Below are positions 6,480-14,101 of a stretch of 24,754 nucleotides of DNA, piece after piece. Location: NCBI GenBank assembly GCA_964396965.1, contig CAYNGD010000023.1, positions 1 to 24,754 on the forward strand. Direction: 5' to 3'. Every line of letters starts with the position of its first letter. The stretch's first letter is position 1. The notes beneath the pieces are model-generated. The model worked only from the letters and a program-made list of their open reading frames with translations, did no database searches and had not been told where the DNA came from. The stretch comes from JABMRW01 sp964396965. GTDB taxonomy: Bacteria; Chloroflexota; Dehalococcoidia; Dehalococcoidales; BS750m-G39. The translations under genes and the position numbers were made by a program.

Positions 6480-7262
6480 GTGAGCGAAGATAAGCTGGAA
6501 GCTCTTATTCAGCAGGTAGCCGAGCTGATTATCAAGGCTAAGAAGCTGGTGGTCTTTACCGGCGCTGGCATCAGCACCGAGTCGGGCATTCCCGACTTCC
6601 GCAGCCCCGGCGGCATCTGGAGCCGCTTTGACCCCGAAGACTTCACCTACCAGAAGTTCGTCGCCGACCCCGAGGCCAGGCGGAAGCAGTGGCGGATGCT
6701 GGGGGAGGGGCATTTGACCACTCTGGCTGAGCCCAACCCCGCCCACTACGCCATCGCCGAGCTGGACAGGATGGGCAGGCTGGACTGCGTCATCACCCAG
6801 AACGTTGATAATCTGCACCAGAAGGCGGGGGTGCCCGCCGAGAAGGTCTTTGAGCTCCACGGCAACATGCAGCGGGCGGTCTGCCTGGACTGCGGCCGGC
6901 TCTATCCCTTCGAGCAGATAAAAGCCCGGCTGGACGCCGGCGAGGAAATCCCCGACTGCGAGGCCTGCCACGGCATGCTCAAGCCCAACGCCGTCCTCTT
7001 CGGCGAGGCGCTGCCCTACGACGTGCTCACCGAGGCATCTAATCGCTCTTCAAGTTGCGACCTGTTTATCGTGGTCGGCTCGACCCTGGTGGTCTATCCC
7101 GCCGCCTATATGCCCGTCTATGCCGTCCAGGCCGGGGCTAAACTGGTTATCATTAACCTCAGTTCCACACCTATGGACGGAGAGGCTACAGTCCTGATTA
7201 AGGCCAAGGCCGGTGAGGCCATGTCCCGCATCGTTGCCAGGGTGAAAGAGGGGCTAAGATAG
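6480..7262 (+). CDS. Sirtuin, NAD-dependent protein deacylase (Sir2/CobB family)
   Basis: This enzyme removes acyl groups from lysines, consuming NAD and releasing nicotinamide and O-acyl-ADP-ribose. The 260 residues show GAGISTESGIPDFRS (28-42), TQNVDNLHQ (106-114), the catalytic histidine in ELHGNM (His127), four zinc cysteines (135, 138, 160, 163), VGSTLVVYPAA (199-209) and the NAD-binding NLSSTPMDG. The start is GTG at 6480, preceded by AGGGGA; the overlapping ATG at 6478 runs straight into TGA. It lies 12 bases behind the second crotonase gene, so it is probably in the same operon. A sirtuin made with acyl-CoA enzymes suggests control of acyl-CoA-driven lysine acylation. Family certain; preferred acyl group unknown. 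Confidence 0.93.
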   Translation: MSEDKLEALIQQVAELIIKAKKLVVFTGAGISTESGIPDFRSPGGIWSRFDPEDFTYQKFVADPEARRKQWRMLGEGHLTTLAEPNPAHYAIAELDRMGRLDCVITQNVDNLHQKAGVPAEKVFELHGNMQRAVCLDCGRLYPFEQIKARLDAGEEIPDCEACHGMLKPNAVLFGEALPYDVLTEASNRSSSCDLFIVVGSTLVVYPAAYMPVYAVQAGAKLVIINLSSTPMDGEATVLIKAKAGEAMSRIVARVKEGLR

Positions 7263-7298
7263 ACTAGAAGGGACTGTCCAAGACCTCAACCGGCAAAG

Positions 7299-7321
7299 TC
7301 CGGCGCGGAAGCTCCGCCGGA
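7299..7321 (-). terminator. GC-rich hairpin between convergent genes
   Basis: TCCGGCG (7299-7305) pairs with CGCCGGA (7315-7321) around a nine-base loop in the 76-base gap between the sirtuin and TIGR04076 genes, which converge. On the minus strand the stem is followed only by CTTTG, so it is at best a weak terminator for that side. It may instead be a chance stem in GC-rich DNA. Confidence 0.3.
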
Positions 7322-7338
7322 AGCACGGGCGGGCTTGG

Positions 7339-7605
7339 TTATTCGGGCAGGCGGCGGAGCTCAAAGACCACCGGGTTATCAGCATCGGGGCAGACTGTGG
7401 TGGTCACATCGGCGTCTTTTTCCCAGGGGAAGGCGCCGCCGAACATCAGCGGCGTGATGAAGGGGAAAAGGGCATCGAGAGCAAAGATACACAAACCTTC
7501 CGGCGTTGTCTCCCCAACCAGCCACTCGTCACCCACCTTGTGCCCCGCCTCGCAGTGCCCCTTCTGGCTGACCACCCTGACCCTTACTTTATAGCTTTCG
7601 GCCAT
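7339..7605 (-). CDS. TIGR04076 family protein
   Basis: This small soluble protein of 88 residues belongs to a family of unknown function. Its family look is clear: VRVRVVSQKGHCEAGHKVGDEW at the N-terminus with a Cys and His (18 and 22), then TPEGLCIFALDALFPF, FGGAFPWEKDADV, and a C-terminal CPDADNPVVFELRRL. The three cysteines and the histidine could bind a metal, but there is no classic iron-sulfur motif. It follows the HdrD-like oxidoreductase by seven bases and is probably translated from the same message, so a role near redox or metal chemistry is possible. Nothing in the sequence fixes a function. Confidence 0.82.
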   Translation of the reverse strand: MAESYKVRVRVVSQKGHCEAGHKVGDEWLVGETTPEGLCIFALDALFPFITPLMFGGAFPWEKDADVTTTVCPDADNPVVFELRRLPE

Positions 7606-7612
7606 TTATGCT

Positions 7613-9625
7613 CTATTCTTCTATCTGGGCGGCCACTAGCTCGGCGATATCCATAACTTTTAGCTGCTCCTCGGCGGCTTTGGCCTTGATGCCGTCGTCG
7701 AACATCTGCAGGCAGAAGGGGCAGGCGGTAACTACGGTCTGAGCTTTGGTCTCCATCGCCTGCTCGGTGCGCATCTCGTTGATGCGGTTGCCCTCGCGCT
7801 CCTCAAGCCACATATGGCCGCCGCCGCCCCCACAGCAGAACCCCCGCTTCCGGTTCCGCTCCATCTCCCTCAGCCTGATACCGGGGATAGCTTTGATAAT
7901 CTGCCGCGGCGGCTGGTAGATGTCGTTGTAGCGTCCTAGGTAGCAGGCGTCGTGGTAGGTCACCAACTCGCCCCGGCCCTTGGCGATTTTCAACCTGCCT
8001 TCTTTGAGTAACTGAGAGATAAGCTCGGTGTGGTGGATGACCTCGAAGTTGCCGCCGAACTGGGGGTACTCGTTCTTGAGGATGTTATAGCCGTGGGGGC
8101 AGGCAGTGACGATGCGCTTCACCCCGTAGTTCTTCAAGATTTCGATGTTTTTCTCCGCCTGCATCTGGAAGAGATATTCGTTGCCCAGGCGCCGGGCCGG
8201 CTCGCCGCAGCAGCTTTCCTCCGCCCCCAGTATGCCGAAGTTGACCCCGGCCAGCTTTAGCAGCCTTGCCACCGCCCGAGCCACTCTGGTGCTCCTCTCC
8301 TCCAGGGCCTCGGTGCAGCCTACCCAGAACAGCAGATCTACATTTTGGTCATCGGCCAGGGTCTTGAGCCCCAGCCCCTCCGCCCAGTCCGTCCGCGACA
8401 GGGTGGTCCCCCGCCAGGGGTGGCCCCTGGCCTCGATGCTTTTTAGTGCCCCCTCGGCCGTTTCCGGTATGACTGACTGCTCCATCACCAGGTTGCGCCT
8501 CAGGTCGACTATTTTGTCGATGTGGTCCACCCACACCGGGCAGACGGTATCACAGGCGCCGCAGGTAGTGCACGCCCAGATTTCGTCCAGCAGGATGACG
8601 TTCTCCGCCAGAGGAATATTGGGGTTGGCCGGGGCCGGTTCGCCCTTGGCTTTGGCCGCCACCAGTTCCGGGCCAACCTTGAGGAGATGATTCTTCAGGT
8701 CCTGGATTACCTTCTTGGGGTTGAGTTTCTTGCCGCTGTTGTTGGCCGGACAGAGCTCCTGGCAGTTGCCACAGACCACGCAGGAGTAAAGATCCAGGTT
8801 CTGTTTCCAGGTGAGCTGGTCAATGGTGGCCACACCGAAGGACTCCGCCTTCTCCAGGTCAATCGGCTTCAGGACACCGCGGGGCTTTTGGCGCAGGATG
8901 CCGTTGAATATGGCAGCGATGATGTGCAAGTAACGGGTGTAGGGGATGATGACCATCACGAAGAGCACGGTGAACCAGTGCGCCCAGAGAAAGCCGAGGT
9001 ACCAGTTCCCGGTGCCTGGACCGGCGGTGAACAGGTGGCTGATCCAGGCACTCACCGGGGGCAGCATGGTATGCCCCAGCCCCGCCGGGGCGTGTCCCAG
9101 GGAAATCTTGGTGGCTATTTCAAAGGCGTAGGTCACCGGGTGGGCGACCACGGAGAGGAGGATGACCATGGCCTCGACGGTCTGTTCCCCCTTGAGCCGG
9201 TCGGGTCGGAAGATGTAGCGCCGGATGATGCCCCAGACGGCGCCGATGAAGATGAAGACCGCCATGAAGTCCATCACCCAGACCGCCCAAAAATAAAACG
9301 CGGTATCTTCCAGTCCCACCAGGCCCAGGCCCTCGGTCAGGATGATGAAAAAGAAATAGAAAACGACGGAGACAAAGAACCCCCACACCATCAGGGCATG
9401 ACCCACCGGTGCCCAGTCCTTCCGGCGGAGGTTCTTGAGCTGGCAGAGCTGGCTGAAGACATAGCCCAGCGTGTCCAGTAGCTCTTTAAGCCGGTTTCTC
9501 GAGGTGGTTTCCTTCTGGCCCAGGAACATGTACTGCCAGAGCTGCTTGAGGCGGTAGCCAAACAGCCCCAGGCTGATTAAGAATACTCCCCAGAAAAGGG
9601 CGTAAAAGAGAGGTGTTCCCGGCAT
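7613..9625 (-). CDS. Membrane cytochrome b/HdrD-like Fe-S oxidoreductase, probable ETF:menaquinone oxidoreductase type
   Basis: The 670-residue protein joins a membrane part to an electron-transfer part. Residues 1-240 hold about five or six transmembrane helices (for example 6-26, 77-99, 110-134, 150-170, 209-240) with histidines that could bind heme b (76, 162, 216, 234). Two ferredoxin-type [4Fe-4S] motifs follow (Cys 282/285/288/292 and 352/355/358/362). Two CCG domains as in HdrD come next (GCTE 436-439 with ESCCGEP; HDACYLG 558-564 with GFCCGG). This order matches the membrane FeS oxidoreductases that link electron-transferring flavoprotein from acyl-CoA dehydrogenase to menaquinone in syntrophs. 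HdrDE-like and lactate-oxidase relatives are alternatives. AGGAG lies eight bases before the ATG. The two crotonase genes nearby fit a beta-oxidation role; the assignment remains inference. Confidence 0.82.
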   Translation of the reverse strand: MPGTPLFYALFWGVFLISLGLFGYRLKQLWQYMFLGQKETTSRNRLKELLDTLGYVFSQLCQLKNLRRKDWAPVGHALMVWGFFVSVVFYFFFIILTEGLGLVGLEDTAFYFWAVWVMDFMAVFIFIGAVWGIIRRYIFRPDRLKGEQTVEAMVILLSVVAHPVTYAFEIATKISLGHAPAGLGHTMLPPVSAWISHLFTAGPGTGNWYLGFLWAHWFTVLFVMVIIPYTRYLHIIAAIFNGILRQKPRGVLKPIDLEKAESFGVATIDQLTWKQNLDLYSCVVCGNCQELCPANNSGKKLNPKKVIQDLKNHLLKVGPELVAAKAKGEPAPANPNIPLAENVILLDEIWACTTCGACDTVCPVWVDHIDKIVDLRRNLVMEQSVIPETAEGALKSIEARGHPWRGTTLSRTDWAEGLGLKTLADDQNVDLLFWVGCTEALEERSTRVARAVARLLKLAGVNFGILGAEESCCGEPARRLGNEYLFQMQAEKNIEILKNYGVKRIVTACPHGYNILKNEYPQFGGNFEVIHHTELISQLLKEGRLKIAKGRGELVTYHDACYLGRYNDIYQPPRQIIKAIPGIRLREMERNRKRGFCCGGGGGHMWLEEREGNRINEMRTEQAMETKAQTVVTACPFCLQMFDDGIKAKAAEEQLKVMDIAELVAAQIEE

Positions 9626-9667
9626 TATGCTTTCTCCTATCTAGGTTCAGGCGGACTTTATAAACTT

Positions 9668-10153
9668 CTAGCGCAGCCGGCTGACGGCCACGAAGATGCC
9701 CAGCGCCACCGCTATTATATGATAGATTATACTAAATATGCCAACGGGGAGCGCCGCCGGGAATAACAGGGCAACGCCGTAGCTCAGGGCGGCGGCGATA
9801 CCGCCCACCACGGCCAGCCCGGTGCCCCGCTTGCGGTTGACTGCCAGGCTGGTCACCTCGCCGATGGCGTAGCCCGCCGCCGGCGCCAGCAGCAGGCTGA
9901 GCGAGAACATGGGCACCAGCCACTCAATCAGTCCCCAGACCGCCCCGCTGGCGATAGCCATGCCCAGCGCCGTCCCGGCGGCGATAAGATAATACCGGGT
10001 GGAGACGCGGAAGGTGGGTAGTTTGTCCAGCCCGGCGCAGTCGCGGCAGCGGGCGCCCACCGGTGTCGGCACCATGCACTTGGGGCATATCGGCTTATCG
10101 CACTTGCCGCACCTTAAGTTGGTCTCGACATTAGGGTGATAGGCGCACTTCAT
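9668..10153 (-). CDS. B-box-type zinc-finger membrane protein
   Basis: This 161-residue protein has unknown function. The first 40 residues are a cysteine/histidine zinc-binding module: CAYHP (Cys3, His6), CGKC (15, 18), CPKC (23, 26) and CRDC (36, 39), like the B-box-type fingers at the N-terminus of many bacterial membrane proteins. From about residue 53 it is hydrophobic, with three or four transmembrane helices separated by a basic NRKRG loop. The zinc module should face the cytosol and might bind protein or sense redox state. The ATG directly follows the plsY stop (TAAATG, no gap), and the HdrD-like gene starts 42 bases downstream, so it is inside the operon. Fold class is convincing, role unknown. 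Confidence 0.75.
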   Translation of the reverse strand: MKCAYHPNVETNLRCGKCDKPICPKCMVPTPVGARCRDCAGLDKLPTFRVSTRYYLIAAGTALGMAIASGAVWGLIEWLVPMFSLSLLLAPAAGYAIGEVTSLAVNRKRGTGLAVVGGIAAALSYGVALLFPAALPVGIFSIIYHIIAVALGIFVAVSRLR

Positions 10154-10864
10154 TTAGGGCCACCCTTCCCCCTTTTTCTGGTCTTGTACCGGTTTCCGGT
10201 ATATCCAGGCCTCCCTGTCCCTTATGTCTCTATCCAGAAGCAGGCGGTTGATTAGCAGCTTGCCGGTGGTTACTGAAGAGGTGAGCGAGGTCCGGGGCGC
10301 GGTCAGCCTTCGTGTGACAATCACCAGAAACATGGCCAGAAAGCCTAAAATAAACGCCAGCGGCTCATTGGTGAGCCAGCTGGCCAGGGGCAAGGCGGCC
10401 ACGCCGATGATGGTGCCCAGGGGCAGGTTGCGCAGGCCGAAGATAAGGGCTGCCGCCAGGGCCAGGGAGATGATGAAGGCCCAGGGCACCAGTGGGCCGT
10501 TGAGCAGGGGCAGGGCGAAGGCGACGCCTATCGTGGTCAGCACCCCCCGCCCCCCGCTGAAGCGCAAAAATACCGGCCAGTTGTGGCCGATAATGGCCGC
10601 CAGGCCGATGGCTACCTGAAGGGCGATGGCCAGTCCGGCGGCCTGGGCCGCCCAGACCATCAGTGCCCCCTTGGCCAGGTCAACTATGCTGACCACGGCG
10701 GCCAGCCATTTGCCCGATGACCTGACCACGTTGGAGGCGCCGACGTTGCCGCTGCCGTATTGCCGGATATCTATCCCCCGCCCCCAGCGGGCGGCAAGAT
10801 AGGCGCTGGGTATAGAGCCCACCAGGTAGGCACCCACCAGCAGCAGGCTAAAGGCAATGGCCAT
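10154..10864 (-). CDS. plsY: Acyl-phosphate glycerol-3-phosphate acyltransferase PlsY
   Basis: PlsY moves an acyl group from acyl phosphate to glycerol-3-phosphate, making lysophosphatidic acid, the first step of phospholipid synthesis at the membrane. The three conserved motifs are visible: GSIPSAYLAARW (about 16-27), GSGNVGASNVVR (37-48) and GHNWPVFLRFSGGRGV (93-108). The third reads GGRG where GGKG is usual. Several transmembrane helices fill the rest. At 236 residues it is longer than the common ~200, with a polar C-terminal tail from about residue 190 that resembles no domain I know. GGGGGAG precedes the ATG. It sits nine bases after the PHP gene and directly abuts the zinc-finger gene. 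Confidence 0.94.
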   Translation of the reverse strand: MAIAFSLLLVGAYLVGSIPSAYLAARWGRGIDIRQYGSGNVGASNVVRSSGKWLAAVVSIVDLAKGALMVWAAQAAGLAIALQVAIGLAAIIGHNWPVFLRFSGGRGVLTTIGVAFALPLLNGPLVPWAFIISLALAAALIFGLRNLPLGTIIGVAALPLASWLTNEPLAFILGFLAMFLVIVTRRLTAPRTSLTSSVTTGKLLINRLLLDRDIRDREAWIYRKPVQDQKKGEGWP

Positions 10865-10873
10865 AAGCTCCCC

Positions 10874-11719
10874 CTAGAAACTAAGCTCCGGGTTTATCTC
10901 CCTGGCTTTAGCGATGAGTTTCTCCACCGATGCTAAAGGCAAGTCAACGCCGCCGATGGCGGTCTCGTTAGTGTCCAGGCCGTGGTAGTCGCTGCCGCCA
11001 GTGGCGATAAGATTATATCTTTGGGCCATAGCTACCAGCTGGCCTATCTCCTCGGCGCTGTAGCCGTCGTAGTAGGCCTCGATGCCGGCCAGGCCGGCTG
11101 ATTTCAGCTCGATAATCATCGCCTCCGGCTGGCTGACGGTGAAGGGGTGGGCCAGCACCGCCAGCCCCCCCGCCCTGATTATCAGTGCCACCGCCTCGAC
11201 CGGGGTCAGCTTTTCCCGCTCCACGTAGGCGGGGCCGTCGTGGCCGATATAGTCGGTGAAGGCCTGCTTGAAATCATCAATGTAGCCCTTCTCCAGCATG
11301 GCCTGGGCGATGTGGGGGCGCCCCATGACGCTGTCGCCGGCTATCTGCTCGATGCGCCGCCAGTCGAGGTGGATGCCCAGCTTGTCCAGCTTGGCCACCA
11401 TCTTTCGGGCCCGCTCCAGGCGTGAGTTGCGGAAGTGTTCCAGCCTCTCCGCCAGCTCCCGGCTGGTGTAGTCGATAAAATAGCCCAGGACGTGGGCCTC
11501 GCCGTGAGGGAGGTCGGTGCTGATTTCGACGCCAGGTATCAGCTTTAGATTTGAGTAGCTTTGGGCGGCGGCCAGCGCCGGGGCGATGCCGTCGATGGTG
11601 TCGTGGTCGGTCAGGGCGATAAACTTCAGGCCTTTTTTGGCCGCCTCCCTGACCACCTGGGCCGGGGTGAGCCGGCCATCGGAGGCGGTGGAGTGGAGGT
11701 GGAGGTCGGCCTGGCCCAA
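10874..11719 (-). CDS. PHP-domain phosphoesterase (YciV/TrpH-like)
   Basis: This is a metal-dependent phosphoesterase of the PHP superfamily, in the branch whose members act as 5'-3' exoribonuclease (RNase AM) or 3',5'-nucleotide phosphatase. The 281 residues carry the metal ligands in order: DLHLHSTASDG (5-15), LTDHDTIDG (36-44), GVEIST (63-68), HVLGYF (76-81), GRPHIAQ, LAHPF and SDYHG near the C-terminus. The start is TTG at 11719; GGAGGT stands nine bases upstream, overlapping the end of ymdB, and the stop of that gene is only two bases away. Translation is therefore coupled to ymdB. Its place next to rny and ymdB supports a role in RNA or nucleotide turnover, but the substrate is inferred. 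Confidence 0.88.
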   Translation of the reverse strand: MGQADLHLHSTASDGRLTPAQVVREAAKKGLKFIALTDHDTIDGIAPALAAAQSYSNLKLIPGVEISTDLPHGEAHVLGYFIDYTSRELAERLEHFRNSRLERARKMVAKLDKLGIHLDWRRIEQIAGDSVMGRPHIAQAMLEKGYIDDFKQAFTDYIGHDGPAYVEREKLTPVEAVALIIRAGGLAVLAHPFTVSQPEAMIIELKSAGLAGIEAYYDGYSAEEIGQLVAMAQRYNLIATGGSDYHGLDTNETAIGGVDLPLASVEKLIAKAREINPELSF

Positions 11720-11721
11720 GG

Positions 11722-12483
11722 CTAGTCTACCTCCCGGTAGATTCGCTCGATGCTGAGCGCCTGGCCGGTGTCATCATCTATCTCGACCACGATGCCGTTG
11801 AGGGCGATTTTGCCCTTGCCCACCGAGAGGCGGTGGGGCAGCCTGGTCAGGAAGCGGGCGATAGCCGCCTCGGCGTCATCGCCGATGACCGAATCTAAGG
11901 GCCCGGTCATGCCGATATCGCTGACGTAGGCGGTGCCGCTGGGGAGAATCTGGGCGTCGGTGGTGCCGACGTGGGTGTGCGTGCCCAGTACGGCGCTGAC
12001 CCGCCCGTCCAGATAGCGGCCCATGGCCACCTTCTCCGAGGTGGCCTCGGCGTGGAAGTCAACAATGATGATTTTGGGCTCCAGCTCGGCCAGAAGTGCG
12101 TCCATCGCCCGGAAGGGGCAGTCAAGGTCGCCGATGAAGACCCGCCCGATGAGGTTGACCACGGCTATTTTCCCCGTGACCATATAGCCCCGCCCGGGCA
12201 CACCGGGGGGGTAGTTCAGCGGGCGCAGGATGGGCATAGCGCTGTCAAGGTAGGGGTAGATTTCCCGGTGCATCCAGATGTGGTTGCCCGAGGTCAGCAC
12301 GTCGGCACCGGCATCGAGCATCTCTTTGGCGGTTTCCACGGTCAGCCCGATGCCGCCGGCGGCGTTCTCGCCGTTGACCATAACCAGGTCTATACCGTAT
12401 TGCTGGCGGAGGCCGGGCAGGAGCTGGCTTAACGCCCTCCGGCCCGGCTTACCGATGATATCGCCTATGGCCAGTATTAGCAC
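11722..12483 (-). CDS. ymdB: YmdB-type metallophosphoesterase (TIGR00282 family)
   Basis: This dinuclear-metal phosphoesterase belongs to the family of Bacillus YmdB, a cyclic-nucleotide phosphodiesterase that influences RNase Y-dependent gene expression. The 253 residues start MLILAIGDIIGKPGR and contain the metal ligands Asp8, VNGEN (36-40), GNH (66-68), DFHAE (142-146) and GTHTH (167-171). GTG at 12483 was chosen because it has AAGGA about eight bases upstream and gives the typical family N-terminus. A longer TTG start at 12528 would run through the hairpin between rny and this gene. It is two bases from the PHP gene downstream and next to rny upstream, the arrangement seen in many bacteria. 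Identification is strong. Confidence 0.93.
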   Translation of the reverse strand: MLILAIGDIIGKPGRRALSQLLPGLRQQYGIDLVMVNGENAAGGIGLTVETAKEMLDAGADVLTSGNHIWMHREIYPYLDSAMPILRPLNYPPGVPGRGYMVTGKIAVVNLIGRVFIGDLDCPFRAMDALLAELEPKIIIVDFHAEATSEKVAMGRYLDGRVSAVLGTHTHVGTTDAQILPSGTAYVSDIGMTGPLDSVIGDDAEAAIARFLTRLPHRLSVGKGKIALNGIVVEIDDDTGQALSIERIYREVD

Positions 12484-12509
12484 TTGGCTTTCCTTTCTAA
12501 CGCCGGGGC

Positions 12510-12545
12510 CCCCGTGAAAACGAGCCAAGCGAAGTTTTCATGGGG
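12510..12545 (-). other. Hairpin in the rny-ymdB spacer
   Basis: In the 64-base gap between the rny stop and the ymdB start, CCCCGTGAAAAC (12510-12521) faces GTTTTCATGGGG (12534-12545) around a 12-base loop, pairing at 11 of 12 positions; the remaining pair is a G-T wobble on one strand. No T run follows on the minus strand, so it does not look like a simple terminator. It could protect the 3' end of the rny message, be a processing site, or attenuate ymdB. Confidence 0.55.
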
Positions 12546-12547
12546 AT

Positions 12548-14098
12548 TTATTTGGCATAATCTACCGCCCTGGTCTCCCGGAGCACGGTGACCTTTATCT
12601 GCCCCGGGTACTCCAGGCTCTCTTCCACCTTCTTGACGATGTCCCGGGCCAGCCTCATCGCCCCCAGGTCGTCGATCTCCTCCGGCTTGACCAGGATGCG
12701 TATCTCCCGGCCGGCCTGGATGGCGTAGGACTTCTCCACCCCCTTGAAGCTGTTGGCGATGTCCTCCAGTGCCTTCAGCCTCTTCAGGTAGTGCTCCAGG
12801 GACTCGCGCCGGGCACCGGGGCGAGCGCCGCTGATGGCGTCGGCGGCGGAGACAATAAAGCCCCAGATGCTGGTGGATTCGGTCTCGAAGTGGTGCTCGG
12901 CCACCCCCTGCACCACCTCCGGTGACTTGTCCCACTGTTGCACCAGCTCGGCGCCGATAATGGCGTGGGAGCCTTCTACCTCCCGGTCAACCGCTTTGCC
13001 GATGTCGTGGAGCAGCCCGGCCCTCTTGGCCAGGGTGACGTTGGCCCCCAGCTCCCCGGCAATCATGTCGGCCAGGTAGGCCGTCTCCACGGAGTGGTTC
13101 AGCACGTTCTGCCCGTAGCTGGTGCGGTATTTGAGCCGTCCCAGCAGCTTGATTAGCTCGGGGCGCAGCCCCTGCACCCCCACCTGGTAGGCGGCCTGCT
13201 CGCCGGCATTGAAGATAGCCGCATCTACCTCCTCCTTGGTCTTGGCCACCACCTCCTCGATGCGGGCGGGGTGGATACGACCGTCCAGGATAAGCTTGGT
13301 CAGGGCCAGGCGGGCTATCTCCCGCCGCACCGGGTCGAAGCTGGAGAGGGTCACCGCCTCCGGGGTGTCATCAACTATCAGGTCAACCCCGGTAGCCTGC
13401 TCCAAGGCTCTGATGTTTCTCCCCTCACGGCCGATGAGCCGGCCCTTCATCTCGTCGCTGGGCAGGGGCACGGTGGCCACCGTGGTCTCCGAGACCACCT
13501 CGGAGGCGCTGCGCTGGATGGCGGTGGCCAGTATCTCCTGCGCCTTCTTGTCCGCTTCCTCTTTCAGTTCGGTTTCCCACTCCCGGAGGCGCCGCGAGCT
13601 CTCGTCCTTGAGCTCGGTCTCGACGGCATCGAGCAGCGTTTTTTTGGCATCTTCGGTGCTCATGCCCGAAATCAGCTCCAGCTGCTTTAGCTGCTTGTCC
13701 CTGACCTCCTCCAGGCCGCTGCGGATGGACTCTATCTCCTTTTCCTTGTTGGTCAGGTTGCGCTCGCGCTGCTCGGCGCCCTCTATCTTGCGCTCCAGCG
13801 TCTCCAGCTTCTGCGAGACGCGGTTTTCCTGGCGCTGCAGTTCCGCCCGCCTTTCCTTGTATTCGGCCTCAATGCCGGCCTTGATTTTGTCGGACTCCTT
13901 TTTGGCTTCTTCAAGGGTATGCTTGTACTCTTCGTTGGCCTCGGCGACTACCTTGGCCGCTTTGCGCTGGGCAATGCGGAGCTGGCGGTTGACCATCATC
14001 CTGCGGAATAAGAAGGTGGCCATGCCGCCGAAGACGACACCGATGACAAAAGTGAAGAATATGCCTAAATATGTGCCTAGTGTTCCGGTTATAGCCAT
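12548..14098 (-). CDS. rny: Ribonuclease Y
   Basis: This membrane-anchored endoribonuclease starts mRNA decay. The 516 residues have the standard order: one N-terminal transmembrane helix (about 8-32), a long charged coiled coil (about 40-190), a KH RNA-binding domain with GRLIGREGRN (219-228), and an HD domain with LNHSVETA (His335) and LLHDIGKA (His364, Asp365). The C-terminus ends RETRAVDYAK, as is usual for the family. GGGGGTG precedes the ATG, which follows the recX stop by three bases. Being inside a recA-led run is a genomic neighbourhood, not evidence for a repair role. Identification is secure. Confidence 0.97.
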   Translation of the reverse strand: MAITGTLGTYLGIFFTFVIGVVFGGMATFLFRRMMVNRQLRIAQRKAAKVVAEANEEYKHTLEEAKKESDKIKAGIEAEYKERRAELQRQENRVSQKLETLERKIEGAEQRERNLTNKEKEIESIRSGLEEVRDKQLKQLELISGMSTEDAKKTLLDAVETELKDESSRRLREWETELKEEADKKAQEILATAIQRSASEVVSETTVATVPLPSDEMKGRLIGREGRNIRALEQATGVDLIVDDTPEAVTLSSFDPVRREIARLALTKLILDGRIHPARIEEVVAKTKEEVDAAIFNAGEQAAYQVGVQGLRPELIKLLGRLKYRTSYGQNVLNHSVETAYLADMIAGELGANVTLAKRAGLLHDIGKAVDREVEGSHAIIGAELVQQWDKSPEVVQGVAEHHFETESTSIWGFIVSAADAISGARPGARRESLEHYLKRLKALEDIANSFKGVEKSYAIQAGREIRILVKPEEIDDLGAMRLARDIVKKVEESLEYPGQIKVTVLRETRAVDYAK

Positions 14099-14101
14099 TT
14101 T

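Noticed and set aside
8522..9481. 319-codon plus-strand frame across the Fe-S oxidoreductase gene
   Set aside because: The real gene on the other strand has four cysteine clusters and membrane helices. The mirror product is rich in H, D and G with no domain and no ribosome site.
12484..12528. Longer YmdB start at TTG 12528
   Set aside because: The extra residues come from the rny-ymdB hairpin. GTG 12483 has a ribosome site and gives the typical MLILAIGD start.
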